From Fictibacillus aquaticus (GTDB lineage: Bacteria; Bacillota; Bacilli; Bacillales; Fictibacillaceae), in the NCBI RefSeq assembly GCF_002245695.1, contig NZ_NOII01000011.1, positions 124,001 through 188,000 on the forward strand: a DNA stretch of 64,000 bases, in the 5' to 3' direction. The number at the start of each line of letters is the position of its first letter. The stretch's first letter is position 1. Below are positions 16,140 to 24,708 of the stretch, piece after piece. The position numbers and the translations under genes were made by a program. The notes below the pieces were generated by a model. The model had not been told where the DNA came from, searched no databases, and saw nothing but the letters and a program-made list of their open reading frames with translations.

Positions 16140-18275
16140 TTAATTTACAGGAACAAACCTTTCTTTCATACCATCATAAACACCTATTAGTATCTCTTTT
16201 CCATCTATAACCTGAAATAGTTCGGCACCGTGTTTAGGCATATAGTAATTATCAAATTTATATTCAGGTACTACTGTTCCATTTCTTGATCCAGTAAATC
16301 CATTACGAGTACAAGGTGGGCCATCCTTATTATGACCTCCATTAAACTTTTCTCCAAAAGGGATTTCGACATTATGAACAAATTGTGTTTTAAATTTAAT
16401 AATACCGTAAGATCCTCCTTCTTCCGGAAAAGGTCTGCTACCGCTGCCATCTATATAATCTAACCTCAGGCTTTCAACAAATTCTTTATAAGATTTGATA
16501 TGATGCACATCTTCAGCTTTAGCTATATATCCTCCAATTGTGCCGTATCTTCCATTTATATAATTTTCTATATCCTTAAAAGGAATTGTTTTTTGAAGTA
16601 AAGTATCTTTTGTTATGGGTGATACACTTTTACGAATAGCTTCTAATAATTCAACGTCTTCATCTAATAACTCACTATAATCTTTCAATTTTAATGCATT
16701 AAACTCATTTCTACTAATATTATAATTTGCTAACACTTCATCAATTATAGAGTCATATCCTCTTAAATCCTCAAGATTCTCAGCAGCATATTTTCCTTTA
16801 ATAACTTTACTTCCAGCACCCTTCGCCATCGAAGCCTGCTGCATAAGTTCTTTAGCAGTCTTCGTATCCACCGTAATGGTCTTCAATGTCTGACCCGTTG
16901 CGGCAGCCATGGATTCTACTTTAAATCCAACCGGAACCCGTACATTCCCGACATTCTTCCCAATAGCTTTAAACACTTCCTGCGCCTTCGCAGCTTTCAT
17001 TTTGGCGTATTGCGTGCTGTATGGGAATTTGTTTTGGATCATTTTGGACACGTTCATCTTATCGATGGCATAGCCTGCTCCGCTTACACCGAGGATCGCG
17101 AAGGCGTTGAACATACTTTGGTTGCGCTGTTCCTGTGTAAGCTCGTTGCCAAACATATCCTTGCCAGTAAAGTATTCGCTGAACCCGTTGGCGGAAACGA
17201 GTCCGTAAATGCCGTATTCCGTTTTTTGCAGAGCAGTGAGTCCCTTTGGTGTTTTCATCACTCTCATCGCATCGGCAGCGGCATCTACACCGCGTGCCGT
17301 TTTGTAGATGGCGCTTCCGCCTTTTACAGCGCGTCCCGCCCAGCCAACTACCGGAATGAAGCCAGCCGCAGCCATCGCGCCGGCTGCAATTCTTTCTGCA
17401 TCGGACAGCTTGCGGCCTGTGACCGGATCAACGCCTTCAATAGCACGCTTAGAGTCATAATAGCCCGTTACTTCACCCGTGAACGTGCACACTGTATCCC
17501 ATGTTTTCTCATACCATGGGCGGTTCTCCATTTCTTCTATCTCTTTTGCCGCAATACGCGCCTGAATCTGATCCTCTTTAAACGTCAAATACTCCGAAGT
17601 CATTTGTTCGACCTCGGATTTCGCCTTGTGCACTTCCCCGGCATAATACGCCTCAGAATTGAAATGGATAGGAGAAATATTCTCTCCCTGCCGCGTCGCC
17701 TCCATCAGCTGAGCAAATAAAGCATAGATCAAGCTCTCCTGGTTTTGGGACATCATATATTCCTGCGTCAGCTTCTGGTCGAGCTCATTCACCTTTTCTA
17801 CCGTTTCATCACGTTTTTTCTCCGCTTTATGCATTAAGTCCTCAAACGGACCTTTCGAAAATACGTTTAATGAAACAAGGTCGCCGACATCATTAAAAAT
17901 GCGCTGAAGTGCGTCCTGCTGCTCATCGACCATATCCTGCGACATTCTGATGGAACGCGCTACGTTTTCTTTCAAGAACGGAACTTGGACGACCGTACTG
18001 CCTGCAAGGTTTGCATCCTCCGCATCCCCCGGTATTCCTTTTAGAAACGCAGTGTTCATGTCAATAAGCTGGACCCAGGCATCAACGACTTCCATCTGGG
18101 CTTTGTAAAAACCTTTAATAGCCTCAGCTCCGTGGCCTTGAAAACCTGAATCTCCGACAATGCTGCTAAACTCTTTTTTCAGCCGTTCAAACTGCTCTTT
18201 CAGCGATTTGTAATGCAGTGCTCGCTCTTCTGCTGCCGACTGCAATGTGGAAGCTTCATATACTTTGTTTGCCAT
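16140..18275 (-). CDS. LXG-domain polymorphic toxin exported by type VII secretion
   Basis: This 711-residue protein has an N-terminal LXG module (residues 1-235, helical), a linker helix region and a pre-toxin-like hydrophobic segment (AAGAMAAAGFIPVVGWAG, then VKGGSAIYKTARG; about 300-335). The C-terminal toxin domain is about residues 492-711. I do not recognise that domain with certainty; blocks such as PITKDTLLQKTIPFKDIENY, GTIGGYIAKAEDV and YGIIKFKT loosely recall ADP-ribosyltransferase-like toxins. DNA is clearly more AT-rich from about 16800 downwards, exactly where the toxin domain begins. Two helper genes precede it and immunity-like genes follow. GAGAGGG lies 12 bases before the ATG. 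Confidence 0.85.
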   Translation of the reverse strand: MANKVYEASTLQSAAEERALHYKSLKEQFERLKKEFSSIVGDSGFQGHGAEAIKGFYKAQMEVVDAWVQLIDMNTAFLKGIPGDAEDANLAGSTVVQVPFLKENVARSIRMSQDMVDEQQDALQRIFNDVGDLVSLNVFSKGPFEDLMHKAEKKRDETVEKVNELDQKLTQEYMMSQNQESLIYALFAQLMEATRQGENISPIHFNSEAYYAGEVHKAKSEVEQMTSEYLTFKEDQIQARIAAKEIEEMENRPWYEKTWDTVCTFTGEVTGYYDSKRAIEGVDPVTGRKLSDAERIAAGAMAAAGFIPVVGWAGRAVKGGSAIYKTARGVDAAADAMRVMKTPKGLTALQKTEYGIYGLVSANGFSEYFTGKDMFGNELTQEQRNQSMFNAFAILGVSGAGYAIDKMNVSKMIQNKFPYSTQYAKMKAAKAQEVFKAIGKNVGNVRVPVGFKVESMAAATGQTLKTITVDTKTAKELMQQASMAKGAGSKVIKGKYAAENLEDLRGYDSIIDEVLANYNISRNEFNALKLKDYSELLDEDVELLEAIRKSVSPITKDTLLQKTIPFKDIENYINGRYGTIGGYIAKAEDVHHIKSYKEFVESLRLDYIDGSGSRPFPEEGGSYGIIKFKTQFVHNVEIPFGEKFNGGHNKDGPPCTRNGFTGSRNGTVVPEYKFDNYYMPKHGAELFQVIDGKEILIGVYDGMKERFVPVN

Positions 18276-18295
18276 ATGTCACGAGTGCCCTCTCT

Positions 18296-18568
18296 TTACT
18301 TATTTCTGAAAATGGCTTGATCCTGCTTTTTCAGTATTTCAACATTGGCCTTCGTGTCCTCGATGTTCTTGCTGACCACACTTATGTATTCAAGGACCAT
18401 TTTATGAAGATTACTCTCACGCTCTATCCATTGTTTCGTAAATTCAAGCTCGTTCCGCCCGAGCGATCCTTCTGACGGTGCCGGCAGATTGACAGCGTCC
18501 AGGGCACGCTGCGTTTCAGACAGCTGCTGTGTGACGTCATCAAAATGAAGCTTAATCGTCTGCATCAA
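18296..18568 (-). CDS. LXG-associated helper protein, DUF5344 (YwqI-like)
   Basis: A 90-residue helical protein of the YwqI/DUF5344 type, starting MMQTIKLHFDDVTQQL and ending EILKKQDQAIFRNK. It overlaps the upstream DUF5082-like gene by 4 bases and ends 20 bases before the LXG toxin. Such small proteins are thought to bind the LXG helix and carry it to the secretion machine. It resembles the 4626-4901 product in size, fold pattern and gene position. Confidence 0.75.
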   Translation of the reverse strand: MMQTIKLHFDDVTQQLSETQRALDAVNLPAPSEGSLGRNELEFTKQWIERESNLHKMVLEYISVVSKNIEDTKANVEILKKQDQAIFRNK

Positions 18569-18996
18569 AACACCCGCTTTCTTAAATCATCCAGCTTGCT
18601 GCTGAGCTCATCAAATGCCTCTTCACCCTTATCGAGCAGCTGTCCGGCCTCATGCGCCAGACCGCTCGCGATATCCAATGCACCGCGCTCCGCCTTTAAC
18701 AAGCCGATTTTAAAATCGATTTTCTGTTTATAATCATCATAATCATCATGAACGATCTCTGAAATTGTACGGTATGCATCCTCACGCAAATCCTCAAAGC
18801 TATTAGCCCGGCTTCCTTTCCAAAGCTCATCCAGCTCAGGTTCCAAAATTCTGCGAATCTCGTTCAAGCTCATATTCTGCTCTTGGCTGATCTCCGATTT
18901 AGCACGCTGCAGCCTGTTGATCTTCTCATCAATAGCTGCCGATTGGCTGGATATAGAACGGAAAATGTCATTCAGCGAATCTGAAAATCCCATCAT
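18565..18996 (-). CDS. LXG-associated helper protein, DUF5082 (YwqH-like)
   Basis: A 143-residue coiled-coil-like protein of the YwqH/DUF5082 type. A WXG-like turn, LWKGSRANSFEDL, lies near residue 57-69 between two long helices, as in WXG100 proteins. The start MMGFSDSLNDIF at 18996 is chosen because AAGGAG stands 6-9 bases before the paired ATG codons; a longer frame upstream lacks a site. It is the first gene of the toxin operon (helper, helper, toxin, immunity genes). Confidence 0.75.
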   Translation of the reverse strand: MMGFSDSLNDIFRSISSQSAAIDEKINRLQRAKSEISQEQNMSLNEIRRILEPELDELWKGSRANSFEDLREDAYRTISEIVHDDYDDYKQKIDFKIGLLKAERGALDIASGLAHEAGQLLDKGEEAFDELSSKLDDLRKRVF

Positions 18997-19199
18997 TATG
19001 CACTCCTTACTGCTGCACTTATTACTCCACCTATGATAATAGTTAAAATTTGTCATGCAGACTATACCCTATCTTACTATTAATCAATCCTTTTTCAGCC
19101 TATTGTAAGGGGACTTTTGTCCCGAACATTTGGAAGTTTTTAAAACAGTGAAAAGGGAATCGACTTACAACAAAAAGAAGTGGAGAGGAAGTGAGCAGC

Positions 19200-19862
19200 A
19201 TGATGAAACGCACGTTTTCTATTATTCTGGTAAGCTCCTTATTTTTAGCCGGATGCGGCACGTCATTAAATCGTGCCACAGTGGACGAGAAGACTGCAGA
19301 CATGGCGGTAAAGAAAGAGACCACCGCAGACATAGCAGAAAAGGAAGAGAACACTGATACACAAGAAAAAGTGGAGGCAATTGAAGAGTCAAGTGCTGTG
19401 GAACCGGAAAGTGAAGAAGTACCTGAGTCAGAGGATGGCAGCGGAGCGGTTATTGTGCCCGAGAGTTCTATGTCTGGAGATGATGCTGTTTCAGGTTCTG
19501 TGCCAGAAGAAGTGAAGCGGGAGGTGATGGCCGTGTTAAAGGAGCAGATCGCTGCCTATAACGCCAGCCAGCTTGACCGCTACATGAACACGTTAAGCAA
19601 GAACGCAGTCGGATTCGATTATGAAAAAGAGAAGCTTCATATGCAGACCGCATTCGAACAGCTCGACAGCAAGATGGAACTCGTGGACCACAGCTTCGAT
19701 AAGTATGATGAGCAGGGCTTCGTCACAGTCATCACGCTTGTGAAGGCGGACAACATTGTAAAAGCAACAGGTAAACGCGTGCAGACGGTTATGCAGAACG
19801 CAAACATTTTTCAGAAAGAACCGGGTGGTTGGAAAATGACCGCTTCTTTAATAATTGAATAG
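19200..19862 (+). CDS. lipoprotein with NTF2-like C-terminal domain
   Basis: A 220-residue lipoprotein: MMKRTFSIILVSSLFLAGCG gives a signal peptide with lipobox LAGC (Cys near residue 19). A long acidic, Glu/Ser/Thr/Val-rich linker (about residues 30-105) acts as a tether. The last ~115 residues look like an NTF2/SnoaL-type domain (EQIAAYNASQLDRYMNTL and GKRVQTVMQNANIFQKE). GGAGAGG stands 11 bases before the chosen ATG; an in-frame GTG at 19191 is too close to it. The function is unknown. It is divergent from the LXG operon. Confidence 0.8.
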   Translation: MMKRTFSIILVSSLFLAGCGTSLNRATVDEKTADMAVKKETTADIAEKEENTDTQEKVEAIEESSAVEPESEEVPESEDGSGAVIVPESSMSGDDAVSGSVPEEVKREVMAVLKEQIAAYNASQLDRYMNTLSKNAVGFDYEKEKLHMQTAFEQLDSKMELVDHSFDKYDEQGFVTVITLVKADNIVKATGKRVQTVMQNANIFQKEPGGWKMTASLIIE

Positions 19863-19877
19863 GTACAAACGTGCGGA

Positions 19878-19905
19878 AAGCCGTTCCTGGAGAGGAACGG
19901 CTTTT
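19878..19905 (+). terminator. intrinsic terminator of the lipoprotein gene
   Basis: AAGCCGTTCCT and AGGAACGGCTT form a perfect stem with a 4-base loop, followed by TTTT. Confidence 0.9.
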
Positions 19906-19919
19906 GATTTGTGCTTTGA

Positions 19920-20035
19920 GACCCTGTTTGAGCCCCTGGTTTTTGCTGAGACCCGCAAATTTGAATTTTGACCCGTAATTTAGAAATTAGACTCGCAAAT
20001 TTTCCCGCTAGACCCGCAAAATTGAATTTAGACCC
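19920..20035. repeat. 20-bp-phased GACCC array, copy 1
   Basis: GACCC (once GACTC) starts at 19920, 19950, 19970, 19990, 20011 and 20031; the last five are 20-21 bases apart. The word is mostly followed by GCAAA or GTA, then an AT-rich half-unit such as TTGAATTT. The array lies between convergent genes and is very similar to that at 60676-60766. Confidence 0.85.
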
Positions 20036-20058
20036 GTATTCCCTTAATTACTTCATTT

Positions 20059-21156
20059 TTATCTAATATCCCCGCCAGTAATAACCGCATTTTGCCTGTC
20101 ACCGGTAAAAGCGCGGCCGCTCCATTTCATAACGGTCTGCATGTAGCCGATTCCGTCAGCATTATAGCGTCCGGCAATGCTTTGCAGAGCCTGCAGCTCA
20201 AATGTTCCGTTCCGGTCATAATCGATCGGGTACAGTCCGGATAACGGAGAAACCCAGCCCTCCACAGGCTGTTTCAGTGTGCCGTCCGGTTTGTACACCT
20301 CGCTTAAATACTCTTTGCCTTTATACTGCAGATCAATCCAGAACTTTTGTCTGAAATTAAAGCTCGTCACTTCCGCTCTAAAATAGTTCAAATAACGGAC
20401 TTGATATTTATACTGATTATTAAAGTCCTCCGCATCAAAAATCTGCATCAGCTGCCCGTTTAGATCCGAGAAGACATAAGCATAAATCGTTCCACCACTG
20501 CCGCCTGTATCGATGATAACTAAGATGTCATCGACTCGGTTGCCGGTAAAATCACCGAGAAAGAGAGTTGGATTGTAGCCGCTGCTTTCCTTTAAAAGCA
20601 CTCTTTGATACTCTGATGTTTTTCCGTTCTGAATGACCAAAGTGATATTTTGTAAAAACGGACTGTCAGGTGTTTGCTCAGCTGTGATGAAAACATTATC
20701 TCTGTAGCCGTCCCCAGTTACGTCACCTTCCTTCGCCGTGATCACCGCACTTCGCGAGTGGTTCATGTAGTTTACATAATTGGGGTACGGTACCCGATTT
20801 ACATACCCCATTCCAGATGCGGCAGCATAACTCCATTGAGAATCATAGTTAACATAATTGGGGTACGGCACCCAATTAGACATTGGAACCGTCATCCCTT
20901 GATTATGATTCCATTGATTTTGCACCCAGCTTTTTTGATTCTGCAGCCAACTCTTCTGCACAGGGGTTTTTGCCTTTTGTACTGAAGCAGCACCAGACGT
21001 TTGCCCAGCCGCCGCTGGATACGGCACTACATGCGGCATGACCAAATAAGCCGCGTCAAAGGCAGAAGTATCCGCATTTGGTTCGCTTTGATAATGTAAA
21101 TACGAGGGATCGTGCATCTGGCGGGGCATGATATTGCCATAATAGTTGTACATCAT
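20059..21156 (-). CDS. FG-GAP/VCBS-like protein with Tyr/Pro-rich N-terminus
   Basis: A 365-residue protein without a signal peptide. The first 135 residues are low-complexity and hold two copies of VPYPNYVNY plus repeats of QNQKSW type. From about 140 the sequence has Asp/Gly calcium-loop words typical of FG-GAP/VCBS beta-propeller repeats (GDVTGDGYRDNVFIT, GDFTGNRVDDILVII, IDYDRNGTFELQA). Such proteins in bacilli are often surface or spore-associated, but this is inference. CAGGTGAG precedes the ATG. Both VPYPNYVNY blocks are encoded over the GTAC-type motif discussed in the findings. Confidence 0.65.
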   Translation of the reverse strand: MMYNYYGNIMPRQMHDPSYLHYQSEPNADTSAFDAAYLVMPHVVPYPAAAGQTSGAASVQKAKTPVQKSWLQNQKSWVQNQWNHNQGMTVPMSNWVPYPNYVNYDSQWSYAAASGMGYVNRVPYPNYVNYMNHSRSAVITAKEGDVTGDGYRDNVFITAEQTPDSPFLQNITLVIQNGKTSEYQRVLLKESSGYNPTLFLGDFTGNRVDDILVIIDTGGSGGTIYAYVFSDLNGQLMQIFDAEDFNNQYKYQVRYLNYFRAEVTSFNFRQKFWIDLQYKGKEYLSEVYKPDGTLKQPVEGWVSPLSGLYPIDYDRNGTFELQALQSIAGRYNADGIGYMQTVMKWSGRAFTGDRQNAVITGGDIR

Positions 21157-21273
21157 GTGCTCTCACCTGCCTAGTTCAGTTGCAACCAGTATATGCAGGC
21201 ACACTGTCCAGTGACTGCCGTAAAGAAACTTAACCAAGCAAAAAAAGACTGGCTCAAATTATGCCAGTCCTCT

Positions 21274-21840
21274 CTATTTAGGCCGCCGGCCAAGCTGCAA
21301 TTCATAGATGCTCAGACCAAAGTCCATTTGAAAATGCGGATAATCTTTGAAATCGCCGAATATCTCTCCGCCCCATTCAAATCCTAAATTTTTTCCGATT
21401 GCCACAACTTCCATCCAGTCTGCCTCGCCGTTTTTGTTGCCGTCACGCTTAATGTCCCAGACCGCTTCACCTGCTTGATTTTCCAGTGCAAAATCAAGCG
21501 CCATCCCATAATTATGGTACGACTTGCCGCCCTCAGCATGTGTAACGATATTTCCTGGCTTTGTCCTGCCCTTCGCGTAAAGTTCGTCCTGTTCCGCAGC
21601 CGACCTGAAATCATCGGTGATCATGATTTGTATACCTTTCTTAGAAGCCTCTTCCACAAGCTTGTCCCTTTTTTCCGCAACAAGCGGGTGCATTCCCGTC
21701 GGCATTGATCTATCCCAATATTTAAATTCTAGCTGATACAGCGCGAAAAACGCTCCTGCAGCCAGGAGAAGGAGAATCAGCCAGCCTTTACCCTTTTTCT
21801 TTTTCTTTTTTCTTTTTGTTGTTCGTGTTGTAGCCGTCAT
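21274..21840 (-). CDS. cwlK: CwlK-like L-Ala-D-Glu peptidase (M15)
   Basis: A 188-residue cell-wall peptidase. A very basic start (RKKKKKKGKG) precedes one membrane helix (residues 19-37), so the enzyme should be anchored with its catalytic domain outside. M15 zinc and catalytic residues are seen in SYHNYGMALDFAL and DYPHFQM, with TDDFRSAAEQDELYAKGR upstream. The domain order and length match CwlK of B. subtilis, which cuts the L-Ala-D-Glu bond of muropeptides. GGAGG lies 12 bases before the ATG. Confidence 0.85.
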   Translation of the reverse strand: MTATTRTTKRKKKKKKGKGWLILLLLAAGAFFALYQLEFKYWDRSMPTGMHPLVAEKRDKLVEEASKKGIQIMITDDFRSAAEQDELYAKGRTKPGNIVTHAEGGKSYHNYGMALDFALENQAGEAVWDIKRDGNKNGEADWMEVVAIGKNLGFEWGGEIFGDFKDYPHFQMDFGLSIYELQLGRRPK

Positions 21841-21870
21841 CGCAATTGGTTTCCTCCGTCTTTCTATAAC

Positions 21871-21916
21871 AACATAAAGCGGCTTTACCCCAAAAAGGCT
21901 TAAGCCGCTTTATGTT
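21871..21916 (-). terminator. hairpin after the FAD oxidase gene
   Basis: AACATAAAGCGGCTT and AAGCCGCTTTATGTT are perfect 15-base arms around a 16-base loop. The T run is weak on the minus strand, but the position just after the stop codon fits a terminator. Confidence 0.75.
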
Positions 21917-21924
21917 TTCTCTAT

Positions 21925-23268
21925 CTACCCTTTAATTCCCTGCGGAAACGTAAAAACATTATGCGGGTCGTACTCTCGATTAATCTTCCGGAGTTTTTCC
22001 GCATTGCCTCCATAATAAGCTTTTTCATAATTTCCTAACCTATCGTATGGGAAATTGACGAATGACCCCTTCGTAACAGAGCGGATATACTGAAATCTTG
22101 GATACAGCCAATCCTGATTGACCTTCTCAAACGCATCATCTGTCCAAACCGTCTGAATACCCATTATATAGCGCGCATCTCGGAAATAAAAGGCAGATTC
22201 TTTCCGGCTGATTTCACTCACTCTACCACCTAGAGCATACACCGTTACGGCTGTAAAAACCGATCCATCTGCAGGTTTTTGAATCGTTCCAGCAATCTTT
22301 CGGATTTCTTTATTGTCAAAATCACGGTGCACAAACCGTCCCGTGGATTGAAATTTTTCAAACGGTGGATAATCGTTCATAACCGCAGTAACGGCTTCTA
22401 AGAACGTGAGGTGCCTTACCGTTATCTGCAAACCGATGTCCGCGAACGGCTGCAGCAGTTTTGAGGCGGTTTCCGTATCTCCATAAAAAAGTCCGCGTCC
22501 GAAAATGCCCAGTCCTTCTTCTTCCGAGTTATAAATAGACACATTAATTGTCATCCGTATATCCAGCTTTTTCAGCCATTCCTGCCATACCGTCAAAAAC
22601 GATTCCTGCTGTGCTTTAGATGATTCTGGTGCATAAACCTGCACAAGCGATACTTTATCTACTTTTGGCGGCAGTCTGAACGTCATGCTGACCACCACGC
22701 CAAAATTCCCGCCGCCTGCTCCTCTTAACGCCCAGAACAAATCCTTGTTTTTCTCTTCGCTGCAGGTCAATAATTTCCCTTTATAATTGACGATTTCTAT
22801 TTCAAGCAGCTGATCGCTTCCGAGGCCGAACAGCCGGGTCGACATTCCCCAACCTCCGCCAAGCACATACCCGCATACTCCGACAGTCGGACAAGTGCCG
22901 CCTGGAAACGGATAACCGCGGCTTCCCAAAGCTTCATACAGCTCTTTGTTTTTCACACCTGACTGAATTTTAACTAATCTTTGACCCTCATGCATATCAA
23001 TTCTTGTCAGCCGGCTAATGTCAATGACGAGGACTCCGTTTCCGACCGAGTAGCCTTCATAATGGTGGCCGCCTGAACGAATGCGTATTTCCGCCTTGTT
23101 TTTGCGCGCCCAGCGGATGGCATTCTGGACATCCTTAATTTCTAAACAGTACACAATAACGAGCGGAAACTTCTGAATTGCACGGTTCCATTCCTGACGT
23201 GCCTGCTCATAACGAGGATCTTCGGGCGTCACGATCTCGCCGGTCAATCCCTTCAAATCCTCACTCAT
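21925..23268 (-). CDS. berberine-bridge-type FAD-linked oxidase
   Basis: A 447-residue flavoenzyme of the berberine-bridge/BBE family. The PP-loop word RSGGHHYEGYSVGNG holds the His that links FAD, and TCPTVGVCGYVLGGGWG holds the Cys expected for a second bond, so bicovalent FAD is likely. The BBE C-terminal motif is PYDRLGNYEKAYYGGNAEKL. Size and pattern resemble B. subtilis YgaK and CotQ (YvdP), the latter a spore-coat protein. AGAGGTGA sits 7 bases before the ATG at 23268; a GTG three codons upstream is less suited. The substrate is unknown. Confidence 0.88.
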   Translation of the reverse strand: MSEDLKGLTGEIVTPEDPRYEQARQEWNRAIQKFPLVIVYCLEIKDVQNAIRWARKNKAEIRIRSGGHHYEGYSVGNGVLVIDISRLTRIDMHEGQRLVKIQSGVKNKELYEALGSRGYPFPGGTCPTVGVCGYVLGGGWGMSTRLFGLGSDQLLEIEIVNYKGKLLTCSEEKNKDLFWALRGAGGGNFGVVVSMTFRLPPKVDKVSLVQVYAPESSKAQQESFLTVWQEWLKKLDIRMTINVSIYNSEEEGLGIFGRGLFYGDTETASKLLQPFADIGLQITVRHLTFLEAVTAVMNDYPPFEKFQSTGRFVHRDFDNKEIRKIAGTIQKPADGSVFTAVTVYALGGRVSEISRKESAFYFRDARYIMGIQTVWTDDAFEKVNQDWLYPRFQYIRSVTKGSFVNFPYDRLGNYEKAYYGGNAEKLRKINREYDPHNVFTFPQGIKG

Positions 23269-23322
23269 ACATATCACCTCTATGATTATGTATGCGGCGG
23301 ACAGGTTGACCCATTCCTAATA

Positions 23323-23354
23323 AAATAAGCCCGCAAGAAGCTGCAGGCTTATTT
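23323..23354 (-). terminator. terminator overlapping the MFS stop codon
   Basis: AAATAAGCC and GGCTTATTT pair around a 14-base loop that can itself pair in part; TTATT follows on the minus strand. The arm overlaps the last codons of the transporter gene. Confidence 0.7.
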
Positions 23355-24521
23355 GGAATGCTTTATTGTGCGGTACCGTACCCCGGCTAGTGAGAGTGCT
23401 AACACGAGGAACACAGCGTCCAGAAAGGCGAAAACTAATGTATCGCCACCGATATAGTCTAAAAAGCTGCCAAGAATAGGTCCGACTGCCATCCCCATGT
23501 ACCGGAAAAAGTTATACGCACCGATAGCTGTAGCTCGTTTTTCCTGGAACTCCTGTGTTAAAAGCGCCGTCTGGACAGGAAGAGACATTCCGAGGAACAA
23601 TCCGAACAAGCTTATCGACAGAGCGAGAAGCGGCAATGAAACATGCGATAAAAGCAAGAACAGCAACAGTGCACCAACGTTCAAAAACACCGTAGACACA
23701 ATCACGTTCCGGCTGTCGAAATTTTTCAGTCTGCCGCCAAGCAAGCTTCCTGCCACAATTCCGAGAGACAGCGGCAAGAACACCAGTCCTTTTTGTTCCG
23801 CAGTCAGGCTGTACTGCTCGTCCATGATATCCGGCAAGAATACGAGAAAATTATACAACCCGTAATACTGCACAAAGCCAAGTACGATAATGGCTAATCC
23901 TGTCCTGTTTGTTAGTATCGTCCAATAATCGCTCACGTGGAACTTGCTTGGTGACAGTCCGGCTGGTTTTGTTTCTTTTAAGTAAAATACGTTGCCTAAA
24001 AGAATGATAATGCCAACGAAGATAAGTGCTACGAACACACTGTGAAAATCAAATGACCCGCTCAAGAACCCTCCCGCCACTGGTCCTAAAACAGGTCCGA
24101 GCGAAACCATCATCTGAAAGGTTCCCATCGGCCTGATGCGGTCTTTTCCTTCAAACAGGTCCCCAATAACGGTTACTGCCACAACCGATCCAGCAGCGAT
24201 TCCGACAGCCTGCAATGAACGGAAGATGAGCAGCATTTCAATTGATTCGGCAAAAAAACAGCCAACCGTAGCAGCAAGGTAGATCGCTATTCCGGCAAGC
24301 ATCACCTTTCTGCGCCCGATTTGATCCGTCAGCGGTCCGTATACCATCTGCATCAATGCCAGAAAGACGGTATACAGCGAAATTGAAACATTCACCAAAA
24401 ACGGTGTCGTCGCAAGCTGATTCGTTACTTCTGGAATAATAGGAACATATATAGTCTGTGAAAACGGTCCAAGAAACGCAGCGACCGCCACTAAATAAAC
24501 AATAAACGTGCGGTTTTTCAT
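23349..24521 (-). CDS. MFS transporter, DHA1 (Bcr/CflA-like)
   Basis: A 390-residue major-facilitator protein with 12 predicted membrane helices. The A-motif between helices 2 and 3 is GPLTDQIGRRKVML, and RSLQAVGIAAGS plus GPVLGPVAGGFL mark the drug:H+ antiporter motifs of helices 4 and 5. It should export a small hydrophobic compound; the substrate is unknown. The last codons are encoded over GGGGTACGGTACC, one of the recurrent motifs. There is no regulator gene beside it. Confidence 0.88.
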   Translation of the reverse strand: MKNRTFIVYLVAVAAFLGPFSQTIYVPIIPEVTNQLATTPFLVNVSISLYTVFLALMQMVYGPLTDQIGRRKVMLAGIAIYLAATVGCFFAESIEMLLIFRSLQAVGIAAGSVVAVTVIGDLFEGKDRIRPMGTFQMMVSLGPVLGPVAGGFLSGSFDFHSVFVALIFVGIIILLGNVFYLKETKPAGLSPSKFHVSDYWTILTNRTGLAIIVLGFVQYYGLYNFLVFLPDIMDEQYSLTAEQKGLVFLPLSLGIVAGSLLGGRLKNFDSRNVIVSTVFLNVGALLLFLLLSHVSLPLLALSISLFGLFLGMSLPVQTALLTQEFQEKRATAIGAYNFFRYMGMAVGPILGSFLDYIGGDTLVFAFLDAVFLVLALSLAGVRYRTIKHSK

Positions 24522-24708
24522 GTAATAAAACCCCTTGCCACTTTATTCATGTTTGTAATTATACACCTTGTGAAGCAACGTCGCTGAATAAATGCTTATA
24601 TGAAAACAAAAATATAGCTAACCACTCAAGCAGATTCATTGAATCCCATTAGCATGTTTGAAATACTGTCCTTGTTGTGAATCCTTTAGGTAAAGGAGTG
24701 TTGTATAA

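Noticed and set aside
17010-17720. 236-codon open frame on the plus strand inside the LXG gene
   Set aside because: It is antisense to a well-supported toxin gene, has no domain or ribosome site, and its Cys/His-rich text is typical of a shadow frame.
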